A DNA stretch of 42,944 bases from a virus: IMG/VR virus record IMGVR_UViG_3300028920_000130, positions 1-42,944 of that record. One strand, written 5' to 3'. Under the pieces are notes generated by a model. It worked only from the letters and a program-made list of their open reading frames with translations. It had not been told where the DNA came from and searched no databases. A program made the translations under genes and the position numbers. The stretch's first letter is position 1; each line of letters starts with the position of its first letter. Positions 9,147 to 17,396 of the stretch are shown here, piece after piece.

Positions 9147-9916
9147 GCTTGCTCCTTTCTGCCCGTCGCCGCACCAGCCAAGAGCGGCTCCAGACGTTCT
9201 AGCCTATCGAGTCGCGGTTTCCCGCGTTGCTCCGCGAAGACCTTGCGTCGGTGCTCTCGCGTCCATGCCTGGAGCACCGACTCCGGCCGGTTCCGGTTGT
9301 AGTGGTAGATCGTCGCGTCGATCGAGGCAACGCGATCGGGGCCGCAGAGATCGACGACCGGGTAGAAGAGCGAGCCGTCGAATCCGGTCGGATAGAGACC
9401 GCTGCCGTCGTCCCACTCGAAGAACGAGCGAGGAATGTGCGGCCACAATGCGGCCCGGAAGGACTGCGGCGCCGTGGTAAACCAGCCCAGCTCCCGGATG
9501 CGTTCGAACCGCTCCGGCGTCCACGGCTTGAACTCGGTCGAGACCATGCCCGTCTGGTTGCGCCAGTTTCCGTAGGTTGCCCAGGCACCGAGACGGTGGG
9601 CGTCGTGGATGATCTGGAGGGCGTTGCTGTCGAGGGCGTCGTCGAGGTCGAGCCCGACGAGGATCTCGCAGCCGTCTTCGATCAGCTTCTCGATCGCGGC
9701 CACCTTGAGGGCAACCGAATGCTGGCGGGACTCACACAGGAAAATGGTGCCGTCGATGTCCGATGTCTGCCCTATGGCGTTGAAGGTTTCGACGTCCGCG
9801 CCATCGACCCAGACGATCGCTTTCCAATCCTTGAACGTCTGGGCAGAAAGCGACCGCATGCACTCTTGCGCCATCTTCGGGCACTTCCACCCCGCGATGT
9901 AGACGCCGATCTTCAC
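9137..9916 (-). CDS. Glycosyltransferase, GT-A/GT2-like
   Basis: This 259-residue protein begins with a Rossmann-like strand (KIGVYIAGWKCPKMAQ) and has IVWVDGAD near residue 40 and GLDLDDALDSNAL near residue 90. The DxDD motif is the metal and nucleotide-sugar binding site of GT-A glycosyltransferases. A conserved-looking acceptor region (FEWDDGSG) follows. It is the last gene of the sugar/methyl island and overlaps the major tail protein start by 10 bases. The start is GTG, with GGAGG 5 bases upstream. Donor and acceptor are unknown; a virion protein is a plausible acceptor from context. Confidence 0.75.
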   Translation of the reverse strand: MKIGVYIAGWKCPKMAQECMRSLSAQTFKDWKAIVWVDGADVETFNAIGQTSDIDGTIFLCESRQHSVALKVAAIEKLIEDGCEILVGLDLDDALDSNALQIIHDAHRLGAWATYGNWRNQTGMVSTEFKPWTPERFERIRELGWFTTAPQSFRAALWPHIPRSFFEWDDGSGLYPTGFDGSLFYPVVDLCGPDRVASIDATIYHYNRNRPESVLQAWTREHRRKVFAEQRGKPRLDRLERLEPLLAGAATGRKEQAWT

Positions 9917-11415
9917 GGCGTCCTCCGGTATGCTGCCAGCTCCGCGCGTCTTGGCTGCGCGAGGATCCGCGCGCGGATGGCGTCTCGCGTCGACTGCGAG
10001 AATACATGGCTCACCTGCCGCGACGTGTCGATCTGTAGCCTGAAAAATCGGTTGCGGATCGCCAGGATGCGATCTCGGCCGGCCATCTCGGCCATCGGGC
10101 AGTATGTCGCGACGTCGTATTTGCACGGCGGCCAGTCACCGCCGAACCGGACGTCATTCTCCGAGAGCTCCCAGTAGAGCCCCGCGCGGAACGATCGCAG
10201 GCCGGTCATAAACAACGGCTCCCTCCGCGCGGTCGGCAGCCTGTCCTTGCTCTCCGGCCCGTGCGTCTTCCCGTTCTGGTCGATCACGCCGCCATAGGTC
10301 ATCCAGAGATTCGGGTTCTCGCGGTAGCACCGCAGCAGGAACGATAGCGCGCCCGGCTCGAGGGAGTCGTCGAGGTCCACCTGGAGGATTACGTCATCTG
10401 CCTCGACTCCGTCGAATGCGTGCGCGGCCTCCCACGCCGAATAGGGTCCGTACATCCGGCGCTTATGGCGGATCACCTTGATGCGCTCGTCTCCATCGCG
10501 CGCAGACATCACCTGTTCGTATGTGCCATCCGTCGAGCCATCGTCAACGACGACCTGCCGGAAGTCCTCGCCCTGCTCGCGCAACCGCCGCACGTTGACG
10601 GCGGCGAGACCGCCGCAGTTGTAGCCGGCGGAGAAAACGAAAATCGGCCGAGCCGGATAGAGCGGAGCATAGGAATCGTATCGACGCCAGAGCTCCATCG
10701 GCCGGTCCTGCGTGTTGTCCCATCCTCCGCTGTTCGGGCTTGCCTGCGCTTTCGTCTGTCCGAACTTCGCGTTGTAGTGCCAGAACATCGGCGGACCGCC
10801 ACCGTAGCCCCTGGGTGCCCACCGCACGATCCGCGTGTTGTCGTTCGGGATCGTGGCGATAGGGCCGATCTGGTTCCACAGGTTCTGGTCCGTCCCCCAC
10901 CCGTCGTTGACGTCGCGACGATGGTCGAGGGAGAGCAGCTTCTCGTAAAGCCGCTCGCTCGGCGTCACGACGATCACGGCACCGCTCCACTGCGGCATCC
11001 GCGGCTCCCGCAGCATGCAGACTTCGCCAGCGCGATCCAGCAGGACGTCAATCGGTCCGTCACAGACCATGTCCGCGTCGAGGAAGCAGGCTCGCCTCGC
11101 TCGCATTGCGTCCGGGTTCGCGATCTCCAGCGAGTAGAACCCGGGATGTGTCCGTGGCGAGATCTCCTTGATGCCCAGCTCCTCATGCTTCGTCCCGCGA
11201 AATGTCCTGTAGCGCGACGGGTCCGCCTTCCAGAACTCGACCCCATGATACTCCGCTCGAATCTCGGCCTGCTGCGCCGGCGTCAGGTTGTCGTGGATGA
11301 CGACGAACGCGCAGGACAGGCCACGGTTGCGGTGGAGGAGCGATCGCATCAGGACTTTCCAGTGTCGCAAGTACAGCTCGCCCTTGACGACGGACGCTAG
11401 AACCAGCGGTCTCAC
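9913..11415 (-). CDS. Two-domain glycosyltransferase (GT8-like plus GT2)
   Basis: This 500-residue protein has two catalytic-looking domains. The N-terminal half resembles GT8-type transferases, with FLDADMVCDG (DxD) near residue 111 and a later GTDQNLWNQ motif. The C-terminal half is a classical GT2 domain, with VVVDDGSTDG near residue 290 and QVDLDDSLEPG near residue 345. Two domains in one chain suggest sequential addition of two sugars. The GTG start overlaps the preceding stop (GTGA). A longer in-frame opening exists upstream but is the shadow of the previous gene. Confidence 0.75.
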   Translation of the reverse strand: MRPLVLASVVKGELYLRHWKVLMRSLLHRNRGLSCAFVVIHDNLTPAQQAEIRAEYHGVEFWKADPSRYRTFRGTKHEELGIKEISPRTHPGFYSLEIANPDAMRARRACFLDADMVCDGPIDVLLDRAGEVCMLREPRMPQWSGAVIVVTPSERLYEKLLSLDHRRDVNDGWGTDQNLWNQIGPIATIPNDNTRIVRWAPRGYGGGPPMFWHYNAKFGQTKAQASPNSGGWDNTQDRPMELWRRYDSYAPLYPARPIFVFSAGYNCGGLAAVNVRRLREQGEDFRQVVVDDGSTDGTYEQVMSARDGDERIKVIRHKRRMYGPYSAWEAAHAFDGVEADDVILQVDLDDSLEPGALSFLLRCYRENPNLWMTYGGVIDQNGKTHGPESKDRLPTARREPLFMTGLRSFRAGLYWELSENDVRFGGDWPPCKYDVATYCPMAEMAGRDRILAIRNRFFRLQIDTSRQVSHVFSQSTRDAIRARILAQPRRAELAAYRRTP

Positions 11416-12095
11416 AGGAGCCTCCTGCATGCGGCGTCTCGCGTCGGGTAGTGGTCCGGATCGAAGCACAGCCCGGCCTCTTCCTCGCGGGTCTCGTGGA
11501 CGCCGGCCACGATCGCCGGGTGAACGTACCCCTGGATATGCGCGGAGACCCAGATGTCGTCCGCGTATCGCATCTCCTGCTCGTCCTTCAGCGATCGCTC
11601 GCAATGGAGCGCGTTGAGCGGCAGGCGGTTAGCGACGAGGCTCGTAGGGAGGAACGAGTACCCCGTATTGCAGGCCGGCGCCGGACCTTGCTGCACGTTG
11701 TTCCCGCTCTTCGCGTAGCCTCGCGACTCGGTCAGCGTCTTGCCTCCGCGTGTGAGCCAGTAGATCGTCTCGCGGTTCGGCTCCTCACTGTACCAGTCCA
11801 CAAGCTGCCCGAAGAGATCCGGGTCGCGGATCTCCCAGTCATCGTCCTGCGTCCAGATCCAGCGCGAGCGCACGAGGCCCATGATCGGGAACCGCACGGC
11901 AGATCCGAAGTTTCGCGAACACGCAATCACCACGTCGGCCTTCTCCTCGCACGACTTCGGCATGCCCTGGCCCTCGTTGCAGACGACCCAGACCTCGGCC
12001 TCGAGCGACTGCGCGCGGATGCCACGGATCGCCCTGTCGAGGTGCCCGGCCCGGCGGTGATAGACGATAAGCGCGGTTACTGCCGCCACTGGCAC
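11412..12095 (-). CDS. Glycosyltransferase, GT2-like
   Basis: This is a 227-residue single-domain enzyme. It opens with ALIVYHRRAGHLDRAIRGI, the first beta strand and helix of GT2 folds, and has WTQDDDWEIRDPDLF near residue 80, where DDD binds the metal and sugar nucleotide. Several GTG codons compete at the start. I prefer 12095 because a GAGGAGG site lies 8 bases upstream; GTG 12104 would sit directly on that site. The gene overlaps the end of the methyltransferase before it by 19 bases and ends in a GTGA coupling to the double-domain transferase. Confidence 0.7.
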   Translation of the reverse strand: MPVAAVTALIVYHRRAGHLDRAIRGIRAQSLEAEVWVVCNEGQGMPKSCEEKADVVIACSRNFGSAVRFPIMGLVRSRWIWTQDDDWEIRDPDLFGQLVDWYSEEPNRETIYWLTRGGKTLTESRGYAKSGNNVQQGPAPACNTGYSFLPTSLVANRLPLNALHCERSLKDEQEMRYADDIWVSAHIQGYVHPAIVAGVHETREEEAGLCFDPDHYPTRDAACRRLL

Positions 12096-12562
12096 CAGTA
12101 CCACCTCCTCGGGTCGCCAACAGGTAGCCGGATCACCGATGCGCCCGGCATCATTCGCTTTAGGTCGTCGCTATTCCAGAAGTGCTTGTGGCCGGGGTCC
12201 ATCTGCCGCCGCATGATCGGAACCGTCACAAAGACGCACGACCGGCACACGCGCGCCAGCTCGCGGCAGACGGCCGCCGGGTTCTCGCAATGCTCGAGCA
12301 TCTCGAAGCACCCGACGTAATCGAATGCAGAGTCCTCGAACGGCAGCACCGCGGCATCCGACAACGTGTAGTCCGTCCAGTAGACAGGCCGCTCGCGGTA
12401 CTTTTCGACGGCAGCGACAGAGTCGAACTTGCCGGACTCGACGATAAGTTTCGTTAGATACCCATCGCCGATACCGACGTCCAGAAACGTGCCGCCGCGA
12501 GGCAGATGCCTCAACGTCTGCTCGTACCGTGCGAGCGTTAGCTTGTCGGCTGCTACTTCCAC
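12077..12562 (-). CDS. SAM-dependent methyltransferase, class I
   Basis: This 161-residue protein has a clear class I motif I (FLDVGIGDGYLTK, near residue 25), an acidic motif II (VAAVEKYRE) and a motif IV/V-like FDYVGCFEMLEHCENP followed by AAVCRELARV, as in Methyltransf_11 small-molecule and sugar methyltransferases. It is short for the family but complete. The start is GTG at 12562, overlapping the previous stop by 10 bases. Placed among glycosyltransferases, it probably O- or N-methylates a sugar or glycan. Confidence 0.75.
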   Translation of the reverse strand: MEVAADKLTLARYEQTLRHLPRGGTFLDVGIGDGYLTKLIVESGKFDSVAAVEKYRERPVYWTDYTLSDAAVLPFEDSAFDYVGCFEMLEHCENPAAVCRELARVCRSCVFVTVPIMRRQMDPGHKHFWNSDDLKRMMPGASVIRLPVGDPRRWYWCQWRQ

Positions 12563-13200
12563 GCCGCGATCTGGCCTCCCTGTTTTTCCGTTCCCCTGAC
12601 GGGCTCGCCATCAGTCACGACGGTATAGCCCTTCTTCTCGAAGTACCGGGGATTCAGCGGATTCCGGTGCTCCTCGTGCGGGTTGCCGTCGATCGGCCCC
12701 TGCGGGTAGTCGCCCCACGGACAGCCGATGAGGACGTGATCCGCGCAGGCCTCCAGCTTCTCCAGGCACGGGCGCACCTCGTTCGACTCGACGTGCTCCG
12801 GGCCGTGCCACCAGACGGCTAGGTCGTAGTGCTCGGTGATGTCCACCGTGCGGATGTCTGCCAGGTCGATCGCAGCATCGACGCCCATGATCGCCTTGAG
12901 GGCCTCGCAGTTCGGCTTCCAGATCTCGATGATCCGAACCACGCAGCCCTTCAGCTTCTCCCAGAACGCAAACGCCTTCGGGTTCGCGCCCACGTAGAGG
13001 ACGCGCCCCTTGAAGTCGACGGCGCACTTCTTCGCGAGCTTGCGGAGAGCCCGCAGGTATCGCTTGTCAGTCGCCGCGATTACGGCCGACGACGATCTTG
13101 TACTGCGCGGCCTTCGACCTCGCGGTTTCGGGGGTGATGTCGCCCCATCCTGCTCGGGCGAGGAGCTCGGTGAGTTGTACTGCTCTTCGATGTTGGACAT
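12553..13200 (-). CDS. Methyltransferase-like protein, degenerate SAM motif
   Basis: This 215-residue protein has a Rossmann-like core (RVLYVGANPKAFAFWEKL, near residue 67; then IIEIWKPNCEALK and YDLAVWWHGPEHVES), typical of class I methyltransferase folds although the glycine motif is weak. The first 40 residues are Ser/Pro/Arg-rich and lie in a 134-base overlap with the previous gene. I see no other good start before the core, so the ATG at 13200 is kept with reservation. It may be an inactive partner or a divergent methyltransferase of the glycan island. Confidence 0.6.
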   Translation of the reverse strand: MSNIEEQYNSPSSSPEQDGATSPPKPRGRRPRSTRSSSAVIAATDKRYLRALRKLAKKCAVDFKGRVLYVGANPKAFAFWEKLKGCVVRIIEIWKPNCEALKAIMGVDAAIDLADIRTVDITEHYDLAVWWHGPEHVESNEVRPCLEKLEACADHVLIGCPWGDYPQGPIDGNPHEEHRNPLNPRYFEKKGYTVVTDGEPVRGTEKQGGQIAAWK

Positions 13201-13651
13201 ATTCGGGTCCGCCTTTCACGGTGTTATCGATCACCAGCACTTTCTGCGATCGTATTCTCGTCAGGACGCCGATTGCCTCGACGTCCGTCATGTGTTGCAG
13301 CGTCATGGAGAGGAAGAGCCAGTCCGTTACGATCCGCTCGTCGAGATCCTCTACGTGGAGGAACGTCGCCCCGTACCGCTCCGCGTTCGTGTCCATCATG
13401 GCCGGCACGATGTCCGCGCCGACGTACAGGTAGCCGAGCCGCGTCCAGACGTCGAAGAATCGCGCCTCGCCGCACCCGTAGTCGAGAACCGTTTTCGAGC
13501 CCTTTGCGCCTCCGGCGGCCCTCTCGATTTCGATCTCGAGGAACTCGCGCTCGGCCTTGCGCTGCTCGGGCGATAGGTCGCGGTCTTCGGAGAACGCCTT
13601 CCCCGTGTTCACCGACTCCTCCCATCGGCTGGCCCAGTCAAGCCGTCGCAC
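13067..13651 (-). CDS. SAM-dependent methyltransferase, class I
   Basis: This 194-residue protein has VLDYGCGEARFFDVW near residue 54 (motif I), YVGADIVPAMMDTN (motif II) and WLFLSMTLQHMTD (motif IV region), the pattern of small-molecule methyltransferases. The GTG start at 13651 has GGGAG 7 bases upstream and overlaps the end of the heptosyltransferase-like gene by 14 bases. The C-terminal 50 residues overlap the next gene in another frame. Sugar or nucleotide-sugar methylation is inferred from the neighbours. Confidence 0.7.
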   Translation of the reverse strand: MRRLDWASRWEESVNTGKAFSEDRDLSPEQRKAEREFLEIEIERAAGGAKGSKTVLDYGCGEARFFDVWTRLGYLYVGADIVPAMMDTNAERYGATFLHVEDLDERIVTDWLFLSMTLQHMTDVEAIGVLTRIRSQKVLVIDNTVKGGPEYVQHRRAVQLTELLARAGWGDITPETARSKAAQYKIVVGRNRGD

Positions 13652-14741
13652 TGGCCATCTCCCGCACCCCGGCCATCTCTTCGGCCGCGTCCGCGACCTC
13701 GTTAACGGGCCAGTCCATGCACTCGTGATCCCTGTAGCCATGCTCCGCGCACTGCGCGAAGATCCCGCGGTGCCAGCACCCCTTGCACTTCAGGTCTTTC
13801 TGCAAGACCCGCTTCGGCGAGTCCTCGTATCCCCAGTGGTAGACCCCCGGCGGCGTCGGCCCCTCGATTGCCACGACCGGCGTCTTCAGCGTCATGGCGA
13901 TGTGCATCGGGCCGCTGTCCGGGGATACGACCGCAGCGCAACGCTTGATCACCCCGCACAACTGCCCGACCGTCAACACGCCCTGGAGGTCGATGACGTT
14001 CTCGTGTTCCACCTTGCAGACCTTCGCATGGTGAAGCAGGACAACCTTGTGGCCGCGGTTCGCTAGCTCCTCGACCAGTGCGTCCGTGTGCATGTAGTTC
14101 CGATGCTCGCTCGAGGTCTCGACGCAGACGCCGATCGTCCCTTCCGGGATGAGCCGCTCCGCCTTGCGTTCCCATGCCGGGTTAAGATTCAGCAGCGGGT
14201 GCTTGTCGCGGATGGTCACGCCGAGGAGTTGCGAGAACAGCAGCGATCGCGGGGTGCGCCACTGCGCGCCCTTCATGATCTCGACCTTCATGTTGAGGTC
14301 GACCTTCGCAGAAATGTCCACGCCCTCCGGCATCTTGTTTGGCGCGCAGGTCAGAACCCGCTCAAGGTCCGGATGGTAGCGCACGAGGTCGGTAAAATCC
14401 TGCTGCGCACTGACCCGCATGCAGGCGAAATGGACCGCCCAGCCTTCCGCGGCCAGGGCGCGCAGCGACGGCTCCAGCATGAGGATGTCGCCGATCCCCA
14501 TCGACCGCCCGATGAGGATGGGCGGCTTGTAGCCGAACTTCGCCTTGAACTGGTCCGGAAGCATGTACCGGACCTGGCGGAACCGCTTGATCAGCGTGAT
14601 TCCGACATGCCGCGGGACGCGCATCGGCGCGAACGGTCGCAGCTCGATCGCGACGTGGTTGTCGTACCGCCAGCGCGGCCACGCCTCCGGTCGCCCCTTC
14701 GTTATGTTCACCGCTACGGCGTAGTCCGGAGACTGGTTCAT
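13638..14741 (-). CDS. Heptosyltransferase-like glycosyltransferase (GT9/GT-B)
   Basis: This 367-residue protein resembles ADP-heptose:LPS heptosyltransferases. It has GRSMGIGDILMLEPSLRAL near residue 75, TIGVCVETSSEHRNY starting the second Rossmann domain, and VSPDSGPMHIAM near residue 275, the signature of the GT9 donor site. A Cys cluster (KCKGCW, then C residues toward the C-terminus) may bind a metal. ATG 14741 is preferred over GTG 14747 because the AAAGG site is well spaced for it. It is the first gene of the island and follows a tail-completion gene in a 4-base overlap. Such a gene inside a virion morphogenesis cluster is unusual. Confidence 0.75.
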   Translation of the reverse strand: MNQSPDYAVAVNITKGRPEAWPRWRYDNHVAIELRPFAPMRVPRHVGITLIKRFRQVRYMLPDQFKAKFGYKPPILIGRSMGIGDILMLEPSLRALAAEGWAVHFACMRVSAQQDFTDLVRYHPDLERVLTCAPNKMPEGVDISAKVDLNMKVEIMKGAQWRTPRSLLFSQLLGVTIRDKHPLLNLNPAWERKAERLIPEGTIGVCVETSSEHRNYMHTDALVEELANRGHKVVLLHHAKVCKVEHENVIDLQGVLTVGQLCGVIKRCAAVVSPDSGPMHIAMTLKTPVVAIEGPTPPGVYHWGYEDSPKRVLQKDLKCKGCWHRGIFAQCAEHGYRDHECMDWPVNEVADAAEEMAGVREMASATA

Positions 14742-15223
14742 TCCCACGACCTTTGACAGAAGAGTTCGTCATACAGCGCAATGCAGCGACGGTATCGCCA
14801 CGCCGGGTTGTCCGTGCCGAAGAGGTAGCCCGAGTCTACGTCGAAGAGCCGGATGATATCGGCCTGCCTCTCACCGTCCGCCGGCAGGTGCTGGTTCTCG
14901 GGGTCGAAGAGTAGATGCTCGAGCTCCCACCATGCGTCGAGCAGCCGCTGGAGGCTCTCTGCGCTGGTCGTCCACTTCACGCCGATTTCCACGACGATCA
15001 TGTAGCGTTTGAACCGGGTCTGCCCGGTCTTGTTCGGTGCGTCGGTCTCGCCGCCGTCCTCGATCATCGCGTATGTGGTGTCGGATCGAAGCGTCTTCGA
15101 GGCCATGTCGCGATAGCCGTAGTAGACGCGATCGACGTGGCCAGCGTCTACCAGGCCCGTCTGTAAGAGGTCGCGGAACGTCGGCAGAAGGATTTTCATG
15201 CCGAGCTGATTCATGTAGTCCAC
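14738..15223 (-). CDS. Tail terminator / tail-completion protein (putative)
   Basis: This 161-residue protein lies after the HK97 gp10-like gene, where the tail terminator (lambda U-like) or neck protein is usual. It shows an alpha/beta mix with a central strand (RYMIVVEIGVKW) and no enzyme motif. The GTG at 15223 overlaps the upstream TAG by one base, with CGGAGGG 8 bases before it. Assignment rests on order and size rather than on a recognised motif. Confidence 0.55.
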   Translation of the reverse strand: MDYMNQLGMKILLPTFRDLLQTGLVDAGHVDRVYYGYRDMASKTLRSDTTYAMIEDGGETDAPNKTGQTRFKRYMIVVEIGVKWTTSAESLQRLLDAWWELEHLLFDPENQHLPADGERQADIIRLFDVDSGYLFGTDNPAWRYRRCIALYDELFCQRSWE

Positions 15224-15777
15224 TACGTCGGCCCTCCGACCATCGGCTCCGGTAACATGTGCTCGATCAGGAGGCGCTGGAAGTGCGACTTGTCACGGCT
15301 GCTCACGCGGATCACCGGCCGATCCCCTATGATCTCGGCGGCGTTCTTCATCGTGGACCCAACGATGCTGCGCTGCCTGGAGAGAAGGATGTTGCGGAAG
15401 CTGTTGCGGAAGCCGCCGGACGCCTGGAGCAGTTTCGAGCTCGGCGAATAGCGCCGGACGTTCGCGCCCCTTTTACGCCGCGGCGTCTTGCCCTTCATGT
15501 CGGTTCCGTACCGGATGTTCCATGTGTTGATCGCGATCTTCGGCGTCTCGTCGGCGAGGTAGTACACAGGATGCAAGGTGTACGTGGAGAACTCGCGCCA
15601 CGGGCGCATGCCGTCCCGCGCGCCCTGCGTACGGAAGGTCTTGAAGATCTGCTGGAGGTTGAACGTCGCAACCGCAGCCATGAGCGGCCGCGACTGCATC
15701 ACCTGCTGATACCAGTCGCCGAACCACTTCTTGAGCTGCTTCTCGTTTGCTACGCGAAACGTCAGGCCGTCCGGCAT
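15223..15777 (-). CDS. Head-tail joining protein, HK97 gp10 / virion morphogenesis-like
   Basis: This 184-residue basic protein sits between the connector and the terminator-like gene. Its pattern (helical start, then an Arg/Lys-rich beta region with RRYSPSSKLLQASGGFRNSF) resembles HK97 gp10 or Mu virion-morphogenesis proteins, in which an LxxSG element precedes a beta core. The role would be to complete the neck between head and tail. The ATG overlaps the upstream TGA (TGATG). Confidence 0.55.
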   Translation of the reverse strand: MPDGLTFRVANEKQLKKWFGDWYQQVMQSRPLMAAVATFNLQQIFKTFRTQGARDGMRPWREFSTYTLHPVYYLADETPKIAINTWNIRYGTDMKGKTPRRKRGANVRRYSPSSKLLQASGGFRNSFRNILLSRQRSIVGSTMKNAAEIIGDRPVIRVSSRDKSHFQRLLIEHMLPEPMVGGPT

Positions 15778-17327
15778 CAGGGCAGGCCCTCCCGCACCGG
15801 ATAGTAGCCAGCCTGACTATCGGGCTTCGTCATGGACAAGATTCTCTCGGACCACTTGCCGTATCCGAAGACCGGGTATCGGTTGACGCGCGAGGCGTTC
15901 GTCTCGATCGTCTGGGCGGCCGGCCCGGCGGACGCGAGGATCTCGCCCTTGAGGAACTGGGCGAGGAGTTCGTCGCGCTCCTTCTCCCACATCACGCGGT
16001 CGTTGTTCTCCGCGCTTTCGCCCTCCTCGGAGTAGGCCGCCTGGAGGCACCCGGCAACACCGGCCGCTTCCGCGAGCGCCCTCACGAAATCCTCCGTATC
16101 CGGCAGCTCCTCCAGCATCGAGGGCCACTTCGATAGCTTCAGGCCCACCCACCGATCCGTCATGTCGAGGATTCGGGCAACCCACGCATCGGACTTCATC
16201 TCCTGGCTGATGCTCTCCAGCCACCGGCGGACACGCACGAGGCTCGCGTAGCTGGCGGTCGTAAGGCACACGCGCCCGAGGACGGGCGTCGAGATTCCGT
16301 CGTCACTGTGCAGGAAGACCACGAGGCGGAAGGCCTCGTGTGTCAGGGTGTGGCCGGGTAAGCCGGCGATCACCTGGGCTGCGGTGCTGGTCTGCGCGTA
16401 GGTGCCGTCGGAGTGAATCCATTCGGTCCCGGTGTAGTACTCGTCATGGGTGCCGGAGTCCTCGAGGCGCAGGAGATAGCGTACGTCGCCGTCGTCTTCC
16501 TCCATGTGCTCCTCGAAGGAGCGGAACTCCACCTCGGCCATCTGTTCCGTCACGATCGTCGGGTTCGCGACGGAAAAGATCACGGCTTCCAGTGCCGGTG
16601 GCACAAAGTTCGCGTTGTGGATCAGGCCGGGGAAAATCTGGAAGTCATCGAAGGCCGCATCCGGGGTCTGAACCAGCAACCGATCGTTGCCGATAAACAG
16701 GTAGGTGCTGGTCGTCGTCCGGCCGGCTACGCCACCGGGGTTGACGCCGAGAGACACGCCGTTGACGAAGAGATACGTTCCCGCGGCGTCCCAGTCGAGC
16801 TCAATGTCGTACCAGGCGCCCGCAATGGGCACCCACGCACCGGCTGACCAGTTGATGACAACGGCGCCAGCGGCATTCAGAATCCGGACCTCGATATTTC
16901 CGGTGAAGTCATGGTACAGCGTGATGCGATTGTTGTTTGTTGCCGGATCGTTGCCGCACGAAAACATGTGGCGCGCGGCTATCGGCGCGCCGGCGTAGTT
17001 GGGCCGGTAGCCGAAGCGAACGCACCCGGCGTTGCCGAGGTTCGCGACGTTCGGGCCGATGTATCCGACGTACTCACCCGCTACGCCGCCCTGAAGCTGG
17101 AGGCACCCGGCGCCGAACTGTGGGTTGACGTTGTCGATGGCGGGAGCGCCAGCCATCCCCGCCGTGACAGTCCCGAGCGAATAGTCCGCGTTGAACCCGG
17201 CATTCCACCGCGCTAGAAACGCGCAGTCATCCACCGGCCGCAGCTGGGCGACCCCGCTCCCGATAGCGATAAGGTCGCTGTCGTAGGTCAGGCCGGTGTC
17301 GCTATCGAAGTTCCAGCAGTGCTCCAT
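15777..17327 (-). CDS. LamG-domain protein fused to head-tail connector-like domain
   Basis: This 516-residue protein is encoded immediately after the capsid protein. Residues about 1-240 form a LamG/concanavalin A-like jelly roll (CVRFGYRPNY, NNRITLYHDFTG, WYDIELDWDAAGTYLFVNG). Residues about 290-350 are a small beta domain. The C-terminal 150 residues are helical (SDAWVARILDMTDRWVG, then RVNRYPVFGYGKW) and look like a gp6/gp36-type connector. A carbohydrate-binding type domain fused to a neck protein is unusual and suggests decoration around the neck. The ATG has a GAGGG site upstream, and a strong hairpin lies just ahead of the gene. Confidence 0.65.
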   Translation of the reverse strand: MEHCWNFDSDTGLTYDSDLIAIGSGVAQLRPVDDCAFLARWNAGFNADYSLGTVTAGMAGAPAIDNVNPQFGAGCLQLQGGVAGEYVGYIGPNVANLGNAGCVRFGYRPNYAGAPIAARHMFSCGNDPATNNNRITLYHDFTGNIEVRILNAAGAVVINWSAGAWVPIAGAWYDIELDWDAAGTYLFVNGVSLGVNPGGVAGRTTTSTYLFIGNDRLLVQTPDAAFDDFQIFPGLIHNANFVPPALEAVIFSVANPTIVTEQMAEVEFRSFEEHMEEDDGDVRYLLRLEDSGTHDEYYTGTEWIHSDGTYAQTSTAAQVIAGLPGHTLTHEAFRLVVFLHSDDGISTPVLGRVCLTTASYASLVRVRRWLESISQEMKSDAWVARILDMTDRWVGLKLSKWPSMLEELPDTEDFVRALAEAAGVAGCLQAAYSEEGESAENNDRVMWEKERDELLAQFLKGEILASAGPAAQTIETNASRVNRYPVFGYGKWSERILSMTKPDSQAGYYPVREGLP

Positions 17328-17348
17328 TCGTCTTCCCTCACCGCACCG

Positions 17349-17383
17349 GCCGGGGAGGGCGAGATCCGCTCGCCCTCCCCGGC
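17349..17383 (-). terminator. 15-bp perfect hairpin between capsid and connector genes
   Basis: Bases 17349-17363 and 17369-17383 are exact reverse complements around a 5-base loop, in the 69-base gap between the capsid stop (17397) and the next start (17327). There is no T-tract on the minus strand, so it is not a standard terminator. It may be an mRNA processing or stability element, or a partial attenuator that keeps capsid expression above that of downstream genes. Confidence 0.6.
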
Positions 17384-17396
17384 TGGCGTCGGCTGC

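Noticed and set aside
9913-11604. Upstream extension of the double glycosyltransferase frame
   Set aside because: The first 63 codons are Arg/Gly-rich and lie over the previous transferase gene; the GTGA coupling at 11415 gives a natural start.
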